Source: Alitta virens (taxonomy: Eukaryota; Annelida; Polychaeta; Phyllodocida; Nereididae). From it: DNA of 64,000 nt. A program made the position numbers and the translations under genes. The notes beneath the pieces were generated by a model. The model was not told the DNA's origin, ran no database searches, and was given only the letters and a program-made list of their open reading frames with translations. Where the stretch lies: positions 12,652,058-12,716,057 of the forward strand of contig OW028575.1 of NCBI GenBank assembly GCA_932294295.1, given 5' to 3'. Positions within the stretch are counted from its first letter, which is position 1; each line of letters opens with the position of its first letter. This document shows positions 50,495-61,088 of this stretch, in pieces.

Positions 50495-50646
50495 ACATGG
50501 CCAAATTTGCCACGTGCATTTTCCATGAGAAGGATAAACGCATGGAAAATGGATTTTAGCTATTTTATATAATGAGGCAAAATCCATCCGTTTTCCATGC
50601 GTTTATCCAAATGCATGGAAAACGCACATGGCACAATTGGCCATGT
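50495..50646. mobile_element. 152-bp foldback element at the 5' edge of the LINE
   Basis: Arms of about 60-65 bp pair with few mismatches. The outer parts are ACATGGCCAA...CATGTGCxTTTTCCATG; the inner parts are GGATAAACGCATGGAAAATG paired with TTTTCCATGCGTTTATCC. A short AT-rich loop (AGCTATTTTATATAATGAGG) separates them. The inner core has CATGG/CCATG blocks like the ultra-short elements, but no 7-bp flanking duplication is visible. Confidence 0.65.
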
Positions 50647-52399
50647 ATACTTTGTGAAAATAGATTGGTTTTGTTGCCATTGGTATGGTCAATATGTAAC
50701 CAACCAAGGTTTGGTACATAAGGTATTGGTGGACCCAACAAACTGACCAATAAATTTTGTTGTTATAAGGTAAGTACTGCAAACATAGTTCTGTATCATA
50801 CAGATATGTTCATCATATTATGAACGCAATTTCATTCTTTTAAGGCTTGTTATTTTCTTTTGGAAAGTCAACTGGGCTATTTGTGACGATCACGTCACAG
50901 CTGTTTACATTGACTGCCACATTGGACAGACAGTGGCTACACCACACATGGAGCATGCTGTATAAATTTCTAGAATTTTAGCAACTCTACCTAGATCATT
51001 TTACAGGCTATATATTGAATTTACTGTAAGATAAATTGCAATCAGAATATAGCTGATGAACGGGTTGGGTGGAAAAATTAATTAATAAAATAAATTGAAT
51101 AACCATATGCTAACAGCACTCTAAATAATTTAGACGCCTGACGCGTAATAACATGTTCATTTCTTGCACATCCATGTTCTCCCAGATGTTCCCTTCATGA
51201 ACACATGTTGTTCTAAAATGTTGTTAACAAATTGAGTGTTTTATTCTAGAACTTCAGTGTTCTAGGTAGTGTTCACAAACTGAACACTGTGTGTTGTGAG
51301 GTGTTCGGATCTAAGGATGCGTTCATGTTATGAACACTACTGTTCGGCATTTGCACACCTAGTGTTTATTGCTGTTCAGCAATGTTCATCCCTATCAATT
51401 AAGTGTCTACAAGATGTCCTTAACACTTGGTAGGCCGAAGTATTTAAGGGTAAGGGGGGGGGGGTTGCAAGAGGGTTACTCCCTAATATCCTAATTAGTA
51501 GATACCCAAAATCCATTTTTAAGAATGTTTCATAACAATAGCGCAATTTGGACAACTATTAATTTCTTAGTTGCAAATATTCATAAAATCCATGGATTTT
51601 CATACTGTGACCCCTATGTCATAATGACATGGACCAGCCCTAAATCAATTGGGCGCCAAAGACCAGTGACCTGATTCCACTCTTAAGTTAGATGACCTGT
51701 CTGGCAGTGCAACAAAGTCCTCCACGTGGTAAGTTTTAATCCCTATTTGTTAAAGACATTCTATGATTACATAAGCTGTTAATGCTTTTAAAGGAATTGA
51801 ATATTCTTTAATTGTGGTTTCTTTGCATTTTGAAGGATACATGGGAGTTATAAATTAGTAGTAGTAATTGCATGTTCTTATATAACACATTCTTTGTTTG
51901 GATGTAAAGGGCTTTTTCTTCCAAGTTCAGGGTCATGTTCTAGTTAATTTTAAGGCAAGAATCAATTGGTTCATTGGTGAAGAAGTGAAATATGTAACTA
52001 TTTTGTTACTTTATGATAACTGCAAAATAAATAAGTCATGGTATATTTTTTTCGACAAAATGTGATTTAGAGTGGATTAACCAGAGAACAAAACAAATGG
52101 AGAATTTTACATCCAGACATGCACTTGTTGCACTAAGTCATAAATAGCAGAGGTGCTTGCAGTGATGACCTCATTATAGGTCACCATTTATAGCCAAGGA
52201 GGGGTGGGGGTGGGGTGGAAGGGTGAAGATGTTCAGATGCACCCCAGAAATGGCTATTTAGATACAACCTATATATGACAAACTATTAATATTTTAAATA
52301 TGACACTTTGTTTGCACAAAATATTCTGGAATTAAGTATTTTCAGCTAATTACCCATTGACATATTATTATGATTATGTTGCATTTTCACTCTTTGCAG
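50647..52399. other. Intergenic or 5' part of the uncharacterised gene
   Basis: It contains a cluster of GAACAC/GTGTTC motifs at 51145-51400, a short G run near 51458-51466, the 16-bp palindrome AAAATCCATGGATTTT at about 51586, and a good donor (CACGTG|GTAAGT at 51729) that could end a 5' exon of the gene at 52400. That donor does not continue the frame of the next exon, so I leave it as a candidate UTR exon only. Confidence 0.4.
51145..51400. repeat. Cluster of GAACAC/GTGTTC inverted motifs, left
   Basis: About 250 bp is packed with TGTTC and GAACA words in both orientations, for example CATGAACACATGTTGTTC and GAACACTACTGTTC. A similar cluster lies at 53820-54115, and the two bracket the uncharacterised gene. 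Confidence 0.5.
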
Positions 52400-53336
52400 A
52401 TTTTGTATGAATTTTCATTGATGGTTGGACATGAACGGGTGACCAAGTTTGCCAACAATTTGAAAAAGCTTTGCGCAGCTGTGGAGACCCTGACCGAAGC
52501 AACACCGGTAAATTCCACAATAACCCATAGTAGCTGAAATTACTAAACATTATCTAGCCTTACTGCTAAGATGTAAATTTTTCTTTTAAATACAGATCTC
52601 ACATGGGTAAACGGCATGGACTGTTTCACTGTCTTAAATTTGTTATATTTTATGTTTTTGTCTATAGGGTCCCTTTCGCATAATGCCTGTACTACAGCAT
52701 ATTGAGAAGGAAACCTGTTTTGACAGAAGTTCAGGCAAAGGGAAGAAGCAGAAGACAGAGCATTCTCAAGGTGTACAAGGTAAACTATGCATGACATTTT
52801 AAAAAAATACAGCTGATCTTGCAGTGTACAACTACACTTGAAAAGGCAATCTGCATACATCGGTGTACTAAAGGTCTGATCCAATATATATTCACACTTC
52901 TTATAAAATATCAAAAATTAGCTGTAACCTGTAGCTTAATGATTAGGTGATATCGATGATATTAATATATCTAACAGTCTTTTTATTGATATTTTTGCAG
53001 GGAGTCCCGGATGAACATATCGAGAGTGAGGAAGGAACACCTCTCCATATTGTTGCATTCCAGTCTGACAGGGAGGAACTGACTGGAATCTACCTGGTTG
53101 GGGACAGTGTCTACATCCGGGTAGATGTCAAAGGGGCCATCATAGCTGCTGTGATGAAGCTGATGGCTTCTTATTATGTTTTTAATATAGATTACCCAAG
53201 GCAGTATTCCATGCTGATGGGCCTCTTTCAAATCCATGTGATGGAGGAGCCATACAGGCGTGAAAAAACTAAAACATTTAATTTCTTCAATCAGAAATTA
53301 CAAAATGCGCTGAGGTTTCTTCCAGATCCCAAATAA
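52400..53336 (+). CDS. Uncharacterised protein, 3' exons (partial, 5' end unresolved)
   Basis: Three exons are supported: 52400-52507 (LYEFSLMVGHERVTKFANNL.., phase 0 out), 52668-52779 (GPFRIMPVLQHIEKETC then a Lys-rich stretch, phase 1 out) and 53005-53336 (ends LQNALRFLPDPK, stop). A strong TTTTTGCAG acceptor precedes 53001, but joining there gives an early stop; using the AG four bases later (GGGAG|TC) keeps the frame. The last exon (GIYLVGDSVYIRVD, AAVMKLMASYYVFNIDYPRQ, MGLFQIHVME) resembles the C-terminal domain of a large uncharacterised family in fish and invertebrates, which pairs an F(V)V-type strand with a YYVFNxxYP block. I assign no function. Upstream exons are unknown; translation could begin at the ATG at 52421. 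Confidence 0.55.
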
Positions 53337-53819
53337 ATATTTTTTTATTATTGTTGGGGGACCCATCAGCTGTCAAATGCTGTCATTGGCAATATCTTAA
53401 AATGGTTTGAAATATTATCTTCATATCTTCATGATGCATTAGTTATTATTGTACAAAAATACTACCTTATAAAATGTTATTTCTATTTCACCTCCCTGTA
53501 GTATTAATACACACTGTATAAGCTAAGTTACAGGTTAATATGTCACATGATTAAATTGACGTTTTCGCAATTCAAATATTTATGTAACACTATGGTCTAA
53601 GGCTGAATATTAAACATTGTTAAAGCTATGTCATTTTATAAGTTTTCATTATCTGAAAATGAGGTATAAATACTGTTTTTATTTTCCTCACTATTTAGGA
53701 AGACTAAAGGAGATTGCCTTATAAGTATGTTCTCCTTCTAATATTATTAATATATTTTCAGGCTAGCCATTATGAAATGGTGATGCTGCCTTAACTCCAG
53801 GATGGCTCAGTGATGACGT

Positions 53820-54115
53820 ACGGCTGCAGCTCTGCAGAACACCCAGTGTTCAAGAAACGCCTTATGTATTTGGTGTTCATTATCTGTTACAGGCGTCTGC
53901 AGCATCCATGGTGTTCATATGTAGAACACCTTAGAACACATTTTACATGTTCTGTAATCATGAACACTGCTGTTCTAAGCATGAACACTAGTGTTCTGAG
54001 CCATCCTCTAAATATTAAACACTGGTCTTTCCTACAATAACACTGGTGCTGATGAACTTTTAAGAACACCTGTGATGCGTTCATTATCTGTTACAGAAAA
54101 GGTGTTCTCCCTCAC
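53820..54115. repeat. Cluster of GAACAC/GTGTTC inverted motifs, right
   Basis: It holds many GAACAC/GTGTTC pairs, including the perfect palindrome GAACACTAGTGTTC and the related GAACACTGCTGTTC, and a duplicated GTTCATTATCTGTTACAG (about 53876 and 54081). GATGCGTTCAT is shared with the left cluster. Confidence 0.5.
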
Positions 54116-54610
54116 CAATTTTCGCGCATGCCTGGTAGTTGTCTTGACAGCACCATTTTGATTCTCTGCTTACTTTGGAAATGCTTGTCTGCATTTAGTT
54201 ATGATAACGTGTGCTGAATTTTACCAAACTAGTGCTGATCAACTAATTATTGAATGATGATTCGAATGAGGTTGAAATTATAAACTACCTCCTTGTTTCA
54301 ACTGCTGTTTTGGACCTTAATAGGCATTTTGTATTTGAGTATGGGCAAAACAAAAAGTGTTCCATCCCCCTGTTATGTCAACTGTTAATGGTCTAACACT
54401 CTCTTGCTGATAAATTAGCATTTGATTAGGGAATCAGGCTGCAATTATATCAATCTTGGATTAAGGACATTGAAATCTCTTATTCTTTTTTTAAATTGAT
54501 GAATTATTTGTTAATTTTTCATCCTCTGAGCACTGGGATATTTTTCAAAATATCCCCTACCGTAACGAAGTCGAGAGATTGCCTAAGACACATATCTATG
54601 TGGATGATCT

Positions 54611-54673
54611 TATAACAATGTCGGCAATGTCAAAACGATGTTGTAATGATGGCGGTTGTTATGCTATCTGGGC
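54611..54673. mobile_element. Partial CCCAGATAGC-family MITE
   Basis: Only the right half is present: ACAATGTCGGCAATGTC, AACGATGTTGTAATG and the end TATGCTATCTGGGC. The left end is missing. Confidence 0.45.
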
Positions 54674-55240
54674 TGTAGTTATAACTGGCTAAAGCCAGCT
54701 GCTTGTCAACTCCCAGCTTATAGTCGGCTTACTGAAAAAATATTAGCCTCGGCAAATGTAAGAAATTTATCTAGTATATCATAAATATGTACTTTTAGAT
54801 TTGGCTTTGAGTAGCCAGCTATAGCTAGACAGTTCCCTGAAATGCCAGGTAGCATCGTATAGCACAAGTTGTCTAGCTTTGTCTAGACTCAATTTAACAG
54901 GCCGTTTTTAATGAAACTAACTGTACAAGAAAGGATAACGAAGTAGATTGATTAGTGAAGGAATAATAATTAGAAAACCAAAAAGATAATTTACAACATA
55001 TAATTGATAATAATGTTGCAATGTGGCCAATCTAATAAAATTGTGCTATATGGTCAATGTGTAACCATGCTTGTGTGGTCCTCATGTAGACAGTATGCAT
55101 AACCTAATCTTCATATTTTATTCATGGAATCAATGACCTTTGACCTTATGCATTCCCAGGTGTATAGTAACAAGTCGTGACATCATTGCATCATAATCAT
55201 ATGATGATAGGCCTACCTGTATAATTTGTGTACAGTCATT

Positions 55241-55325
55241 GTCTGTGTGACAAGTCTTATCAGGACCTTAAAAAGCTGCACTGAGATTAATTTATACACA
55301 GAAGCCCTAGACTTTACATTATCAG
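55241..55325 (+). other. Candidate 5' UTR exon of Reeler gene 2
   Basis: A good donor, ATTATCAG|GTAAGT, ends a possible non-coding exon at 55325, about 475 bp before the acceptor TTTTAG at 55819. A weak TATA-like CCTTAAAAAG lies near 55265. The 5' boundary is only approximate. The coding exon at 55825 starts six bases after its acceptor, so an upstream UTR exon is required. Confidence 0.35.
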
Positions 55326-55824
55326 GTAAGTCCGTCATACACGTTTCTACTGAGTAAGACTGATTTTCTTTTTTTTAAGTCAATATAACGGGATGACCAA
55401 ATTGAATTTTTATTTTTTTTTAATCAGTCTGTTATATATTTCATTTATTTATTTTTCCAGATTGAATAAAATCAAACGGGCAATACAAAATATACCACAT
55501 TTCCTCCTTTTTGAGGGATATAGCACTTACTGAGATAATGACATTTGACTTTTCTTTCAGTAACTTGTATTAATTATTCGAATCGTATTCAAGCATGACG
55601 TGTTTTTGTCCATGGATAAGACTTTTTAACATGCCAATATAATCCTGACAATCAGGTCACTGTAAGTAAAATTGCAAGTTAAAAAAATAAACGAGTCTCA
55701 TTATGAGAACAAATATGAGGACATTGTGTGAATTTCGTCAATTGTAGCACAACTACTATAACTATAAATTAATATATCAAAAGCCATTTGTACTTCTTTT
55801 TGTTTTTGTTTGGTTTTAGGCGCA

Positions 55825-58566
55825 ATGCAGTCATTTATTTTTCTGATGGTGATCACAAATGTCGCTGCGTATTCGGTGAGTAATCAATTTTATCTGTTAT
55901 AATTTTGTTGATAATTTTAGCATAATAGAATGATGATATATATATAGCTGAAAATCTTTTTAAAAACTTCATCAGTTTAAAAGGAATTCCAGAACATGAT
56001 GACATATTGGGTATCAATATTGCCAAATAGACAATAGAAGTTTTAATTTTATTTTATCTAGCACACTGCATAAAACGCGTACCCAACCACAAAAAAGACT
56101 ATAGTATATTCAAGCAGACGATAAAAATTCTTGCATATTGTTGAGCAGCTATAAAAAGCTATAAAAAGATTGCAAAGACCAAAGTATCATGGTGATAGAT
56201 TCACTCTAGATTCTTCTCTTTTTGGTTGCCAGTGTTAGACATAACTCCTACTGTTATCATATATTACAGTCATTGTCAGAAACACAATGGTGTGCAGGTG
56301 TGCATTTAGTCTGACAAAGGTGCAATTTTCTTTGTGTGAGTAACAACAAACTGAATCAATTCAGTGCAAAATTAAGGTAGAAATACAGTTGTTTTCAATA
56401 TACCAGTAGTCACCAGCCTGTGTTCCAATGCCTGGGGACCATTGGGACAATTTTTAAGGTCACAAAAATGCGGCATCACCAGATGACCAATTTCACTATT
56501 CATGTTTTGCTGCTACAGGGTCATGAGTTTATGTCATTGAATATCAAACTTGCTTAATTTTTGTTCAGTATGCGAGATATTCAATCAAACGTCAAAACGT
56601 CAAAAATGTCCCAAAGAGGCTGAATGGATGGATTTGCAATAAATAATATCTCTTTCAGAGTGGGCCACCTATAGCGAATGTACCTGAAGTATGTGATGAT
56701 CTCACTCCTCGGCATAATGCCGAACCACAAACTTCGGCAGCTCCTTACTCCATCTCATTCTCTCCTCAATGTTATAGACCTGGCCTGGATGTCAAAGGTA
56801 ACTCTATGCTCAGATTATACCTTTTTGATGGGAAATTACAGTGGCAGATTTAGGCGGAGGGGGCACAACATATGTGTAGTAAAGGCTTTGGAAGTTTAAA
56901 AAAGTTTTTGACCAGTTTTACAAAAAGGAGGAGGCCCCTTTTTGTGACCACTCCAATTCCAACACTGGCAAATTGTTAAATACTCAAATTCAAAATCTCA
57001 ACAAACCCATACATATGGAATAACAAAAAGGGCAATCCCAGATAGCATTCCAAATCGAGCCAGTGTCGTTTCTATATCGGCCTCGTCGGCACAACATCGT
57101 TTCAACATCGACAACATGGCGCCGACGTTGATACAATTTTGAATGCCATCTGGGATTCAGTAAGCTTTATCATCATCACTGAAAGGAACTTATGTCTGTC
57201 ATAGTGTCATTGAAAATAAATGAATATTTTCCAGTGACAGTAACTGCAACAAATGAGTCCAAACCAATCAATGGGATGTTTTTCCAAGCAAGATCAGGTG
57301 GTAATTGGACTGCAGGTATCAAGCAGGGAAAGTTTTCGGAGAATTCGGAATCTTTACAATTAATCTCATGTCCTGTGGGTGCAAGTACAGAAGTGAGTAC
57401 ATGTATATCCGGTAAATTGCTTATTTAAACAGAAAAAAAAAAAAAACATCAGATTAGAAATTAACTATTTAACTTTAAAGAATCGCAAAATGTCAAGACG
57501 GCAGATTAACTCACTTTTATAAACAATGATAAATAAATATAGATTTTTATAATATTGAAGTGTCCGTTTTCCCATCTTTTGCTTGTTATTCCAGAATGGT
57601 GTAGGACACAGCCAAAGAATTGCATCCGGCCAAACTGAGTTCACCTGGACTGCCCCTGAGGGTTTTAATGAAGCTGTGGAAATTGGGTAAGGCAAAATGA
57701 AGGGCCACAACGGTCAGAATCCAATCCTCCCTGGTTTTAATGAGTATACTTGCAAATATGCCAACTGTAATTCACATCGAAGACACATGCAATCATTACA
57801 AACATTTTCAGAGGAATAGTTTATGATATTAATAAAAGATACAGACTATCAAATTATTACATAATATTATGCTATCATATGCATACTTAATCCCTTTATT
57901 CAGGTAATTTGATAATATGGTTATAATATGTTTTATAGTCTCAAAACTATTGTTGAACCCAGCTTTCTTTTTGTTCAGACGTACTTAACACTTAACATAT
58001 TATGATAGTAATATTTGGCTACCCATTTGAAAACTGTCATTTCAATTTGCGTACTCTACAAATTGAGTATTGAAAATAATAATTAAATATTGATGTATTT
58101 TCACCAATAGCTGGATGTCGATCACATGAGACTTTTAAATTGGAGTGGTCTTGTACTCAGTGTCTGCTGAGGCAAGTAAAAGACCCCACCCATGGGGTAA
58201 ATGTGTAGCATGGTGTGGACTCAAAGCCTTATCATCTCATCATTACATCAGCTTCTGGCAGCTGGTCATATAAGCTGACTAAGCTTCAATCACATTTAAA
58301 ATATTCCTATATGACCTATAACCTTCCTATAATACTACTTTTTTTAATCACAGGAGTAACTTAAACTGCCAAAAAGTTGTATTACATATTTTTATTTTGC
58401 TTGCAGAGGGACAATATTGACTGATACGCAGGAATTTTGGACTGGAGTTACAGAACAATTACAGTTTGATGCTGACTGCAACACTGGGTTCACTACCTAT
58501 CCATCAGGCGTCATCATAGTAGTTTCAGTTCTCAGTGCCATCTTGCGACTATGTGGTCAATTTTAA
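55825..58566 (+). CDS. Reeler-domain protein 2, secreted, probably GPI-anchored
   Basis: Five coding exons: 55825-55875, 56659-56797, 57235-57392, 57595-57686 and 58407-58566. Intron phases 0, 1, 0 and 2 are the same as in Reeler gene 1. They give about 199 residues. Exon 1 is the signal peptide MQSFIFLMVITNVAAYS. The Reeler domain is closer to the family consensus than in gene 1: CDDLTPRHNAEPQTSAAPYS, QCYRPGLDV, TVTATNESKPINGMFFQARS, LQLISC, TEFTWTAPEG and TQEFWTGV. Four domain cysteines match gene 1 in position. Sequons NES and NWT are present. The C-terminus (PSGVIIVVSVLSAILRLCGQF) is a hydrophobic tail typical of a GPI signal. An ATTAAA poly(A) signal lies at 58598-58603. It is a tandem paralogue of gene 1; function is unknown, with adhesion or innate defence possible by family analogy. 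Confidence 0.92.
57035..57156. mobile_element. 122-bp MITE (CCCAGATAGC family), copy 2, in Reeler 2 intron 2
   Basis: It has the same left 23 bp as the copy at 45511 and right end GAATGCCATCTGGGAT. Its interior has diverged but keeps ACATCGTTTCAACATCG-type motifs. Confidence 0.75.
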
Positions 58567-60755
58567 TATATTTATTACACACTTGAATTATTTTATGATT
58601 AAATTTTTTGTATCATGTACAATTCTTGTGTTAAAGTGCATGTATAGTCCGGGGGCTGACCAGGTGAATATAGGCCCACGTTCAACACATGGGAGCACCA
58701 CATGAATTTGGTATCATTTGAAAGAGGACATCTTCTAGTTTTACTAAACATGGGTTTTAAGTTCCACCAGGTGCACAGTTTTGCAATATGGGGGTAAAAG
58801 ATCAATGACCTCTGTAATCTATAGCGATGTATATTGAGACAGGCATTTTTCAACATTGGTAACCATATTTGCAAAAAACATTATACATACAAGTGTCAAA
58901 CTTACAGCAAATGGAGAATATTCAATACTCTTTGGGATTATTCTCTTAGTAAGCCCATTTACCTCGTTTTGAGGTCAACTGACGTCAACAAAGGTCAGTG
59001 ATTATGAATATTCAAGATGAAAATGTCCTTACAATTTGTAAAGATATTTGTCACTTTAAACATACATATCAAGGTATATTATATTTACTGTTTAGTCACA
59101 CAAGGTTGCCATGGGTACATGTAAACAATTTGGTTGCCATGGATACCTTATTCCCACAAAGAGGAGTCAAATATGTATTTTTGGTGCCACTCAGTATGAC
59201 CGAGCCAGCAGTGTTGGGCTATTCATTGGATTGTAAAACCATGGAGATGATGTTCTTCTTGATAAAACCAAATTTTGTAGATCACAATGAGAACTTCAGT
59301 ATATGAAGGTAGGGGTGCGGACATTCAAATTTTATGGACTTCATAACCTTAACTGAGAAATTCTCTTCTTGAGAGACATAACAGACTGAAAATCGAACCA
59401 TTATTTATGAATGTATGCCATTTTGAAATCAGCGGAAATTTTTCAGTTTGGGCATTTTAATTGATTTTACCCGCCTATATTCAACTAGTCAGCCCCCCGA
59501 CTATTAATTCAGTTTCCCTCAGCAAAATTGTTGTCTTTATTATGAATGTCCAGGGGTGGATCCAAAACATTCTAAAGGAAAGGGATAATACATATCACCA
59601 TCTCTGTCTGAATGTTATTATTCACTGCACTGACCGACCATGTAATGGAGCATGGGATACAGCGTAGATCCAGGCAAGTTCATGATCCATGAAATAAATA
59701 CATTTCCAGATATTACTTTTTGAACCACAAAAAAATATTATCATCATTATGGATAAATAAAATGTGTTATGCGGAATATTAACATATCTCCTGGTTAAGA
59801 TCATAAATTTTAGGTTTGATACCCACTAGCCATTATCATATTTGGGTACATAAACTTTTATCTAATCTTGCCAACGGTCACAGACGTGCATCTCATTGTC
59901 AATTTGGCCACGACAGGTATGTCAGTTGTTTTCTCACATTCATGCTTGAATTTGAATCTGGAGTTTTTATTTTTTATTTTCCTGTGTATAACAATTTTGT
60001 GTCATATTTCCAATTATAAATAAATTGTATAGACTATATATTGGCTGCCAAAATTAGGGAGATTGGTATGCAAAATTCGTCAAAAATACCATGTGCTGAA
60101 AGTGAAAATATTATCTGGAAATTATCTTCAGTGGTCAGATTCTTTATTAATCTTTTTTTTATTTTTTATATTATTTGCTGCAAAATTTTAGCGTCAAATA
60201 TCTATGAACCTAAATGATGTCACTCCCAGAAAATACGGTAATATTCCAGAAAGGTTTTGTGAACAATACCAAACAATATGGTGATTAACTTTGAAATGTA
60301 ATATTGCCAAATCAAATTCAGTTAACGAAACTTCATCAGAACTTTCCTGTAACCTAGCTATAAACATAAAACTAGGTTTTTCTTATATACCTGCATTATA
60401 TATTGATATTGATATTCCCTTGAGGTAGCATATTTATTTTACTTGAAATTGTCCCAATGGTCCGCATACATTGGGAAACAGCCAGGGACCCTTGTTACAT
60501 TGTAGAAAAAAAGAATACAGTATTTGTATCTTTATTTTACACTGGACTGACTCGGCTTTGTAAGTTGTTGCTCAAACGGACAATTATAAGATCAGTGATC
60601 TCCTATCGGACCTTGATGCACACCATTTGAACTTTATTTACACTATTTAATATATACAAGAAAGTTTCGAACTTTTGTTAAATATAAAAAAATTTAATGT
60701 TCAATAAACTATGTTAGAACAGCAAAATACCATAAACCGCCAACATAATTTTCTC
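58567..60755. other. Intergenic region after Reeler gene 2
   Basis: It includes the short 3' UTR of gene 2. The 14-base string GGTTGCCATGG(G/A)TAC repeats at about 59104 and 59134. No gene could be supported. Confidence 0.5.
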
Positions 60756-61057
60756 AATAGAGTCTTTTCACTGAGCAGCCCTGAATTCAGCAGGACATAA
60801 GTCTTCCCTCTCCTCTTAAAACTCATTTTGCCTTTCAGACACAGTAGGTAATAACTAACTGATTCCATAAATATAACTTTCTCAGGGAAATAACCGAAAT
60901 CAACTGAACGATAACATCAAATATACATTAAGATGCACTAAAAATACTGCTGCTAGCATGCACCTTGCTTCAGCCAATCACAGCCAAGGGCGGGAACTTT
61001 TTCAGCCAATAGAATTGCAGTATTGTGTTTTAGCCACCTGGTGTAAATACAGAGAAC
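60756..61057 (+). repeat. Dispersed repeat copy 2 with paired CCAAT boxes and E2F-type site
   Basis: This second copy (about 302 bp) is longer by a 30-40 bp segment after its start. CCAAT at 60974-60978 and 61006-61010 keep the 32-bp spacing, and GGGCGGGAA is at 60988-60996. Unlike copy 1, a TATAAAAG box lies just downstream at 61081-61088. Confidence 0.7.
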
Positions 61058-61088
61058 GGATTTTGGTCAGGACTGTTAGGTATAAAAG
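60974..61088 (+). promoter_or_regulatory. Promoter-like block: CCAAT - E2F - CCAAT - TATA
   Basis: Two CCAAT boxes 32 bp apart flank an E2F-type GGGCGGGAA, and TATAAAAG follows 71 bp after the second CCAAT box. NF-Y-controlled cell-cycle promoters commonly have this CCAAT spacing. No recognisable coding exon follows, so activity is a guess. Confidence 0.35.

Larger units (their letters stand above)
53337..55240. other. Intergenic region before Reeler gene 2
   Basis: It holds the right GAACAC cluster (53820-54115) and the partial MITE at 54611-54673. Otherwise I see only AT-rich sequence. Confidence 0.5.

Noticed and set aside
59808..59830. B-box-like GGTTTGATACCC
   Set aside because: No A box or acceptor stem nearby.
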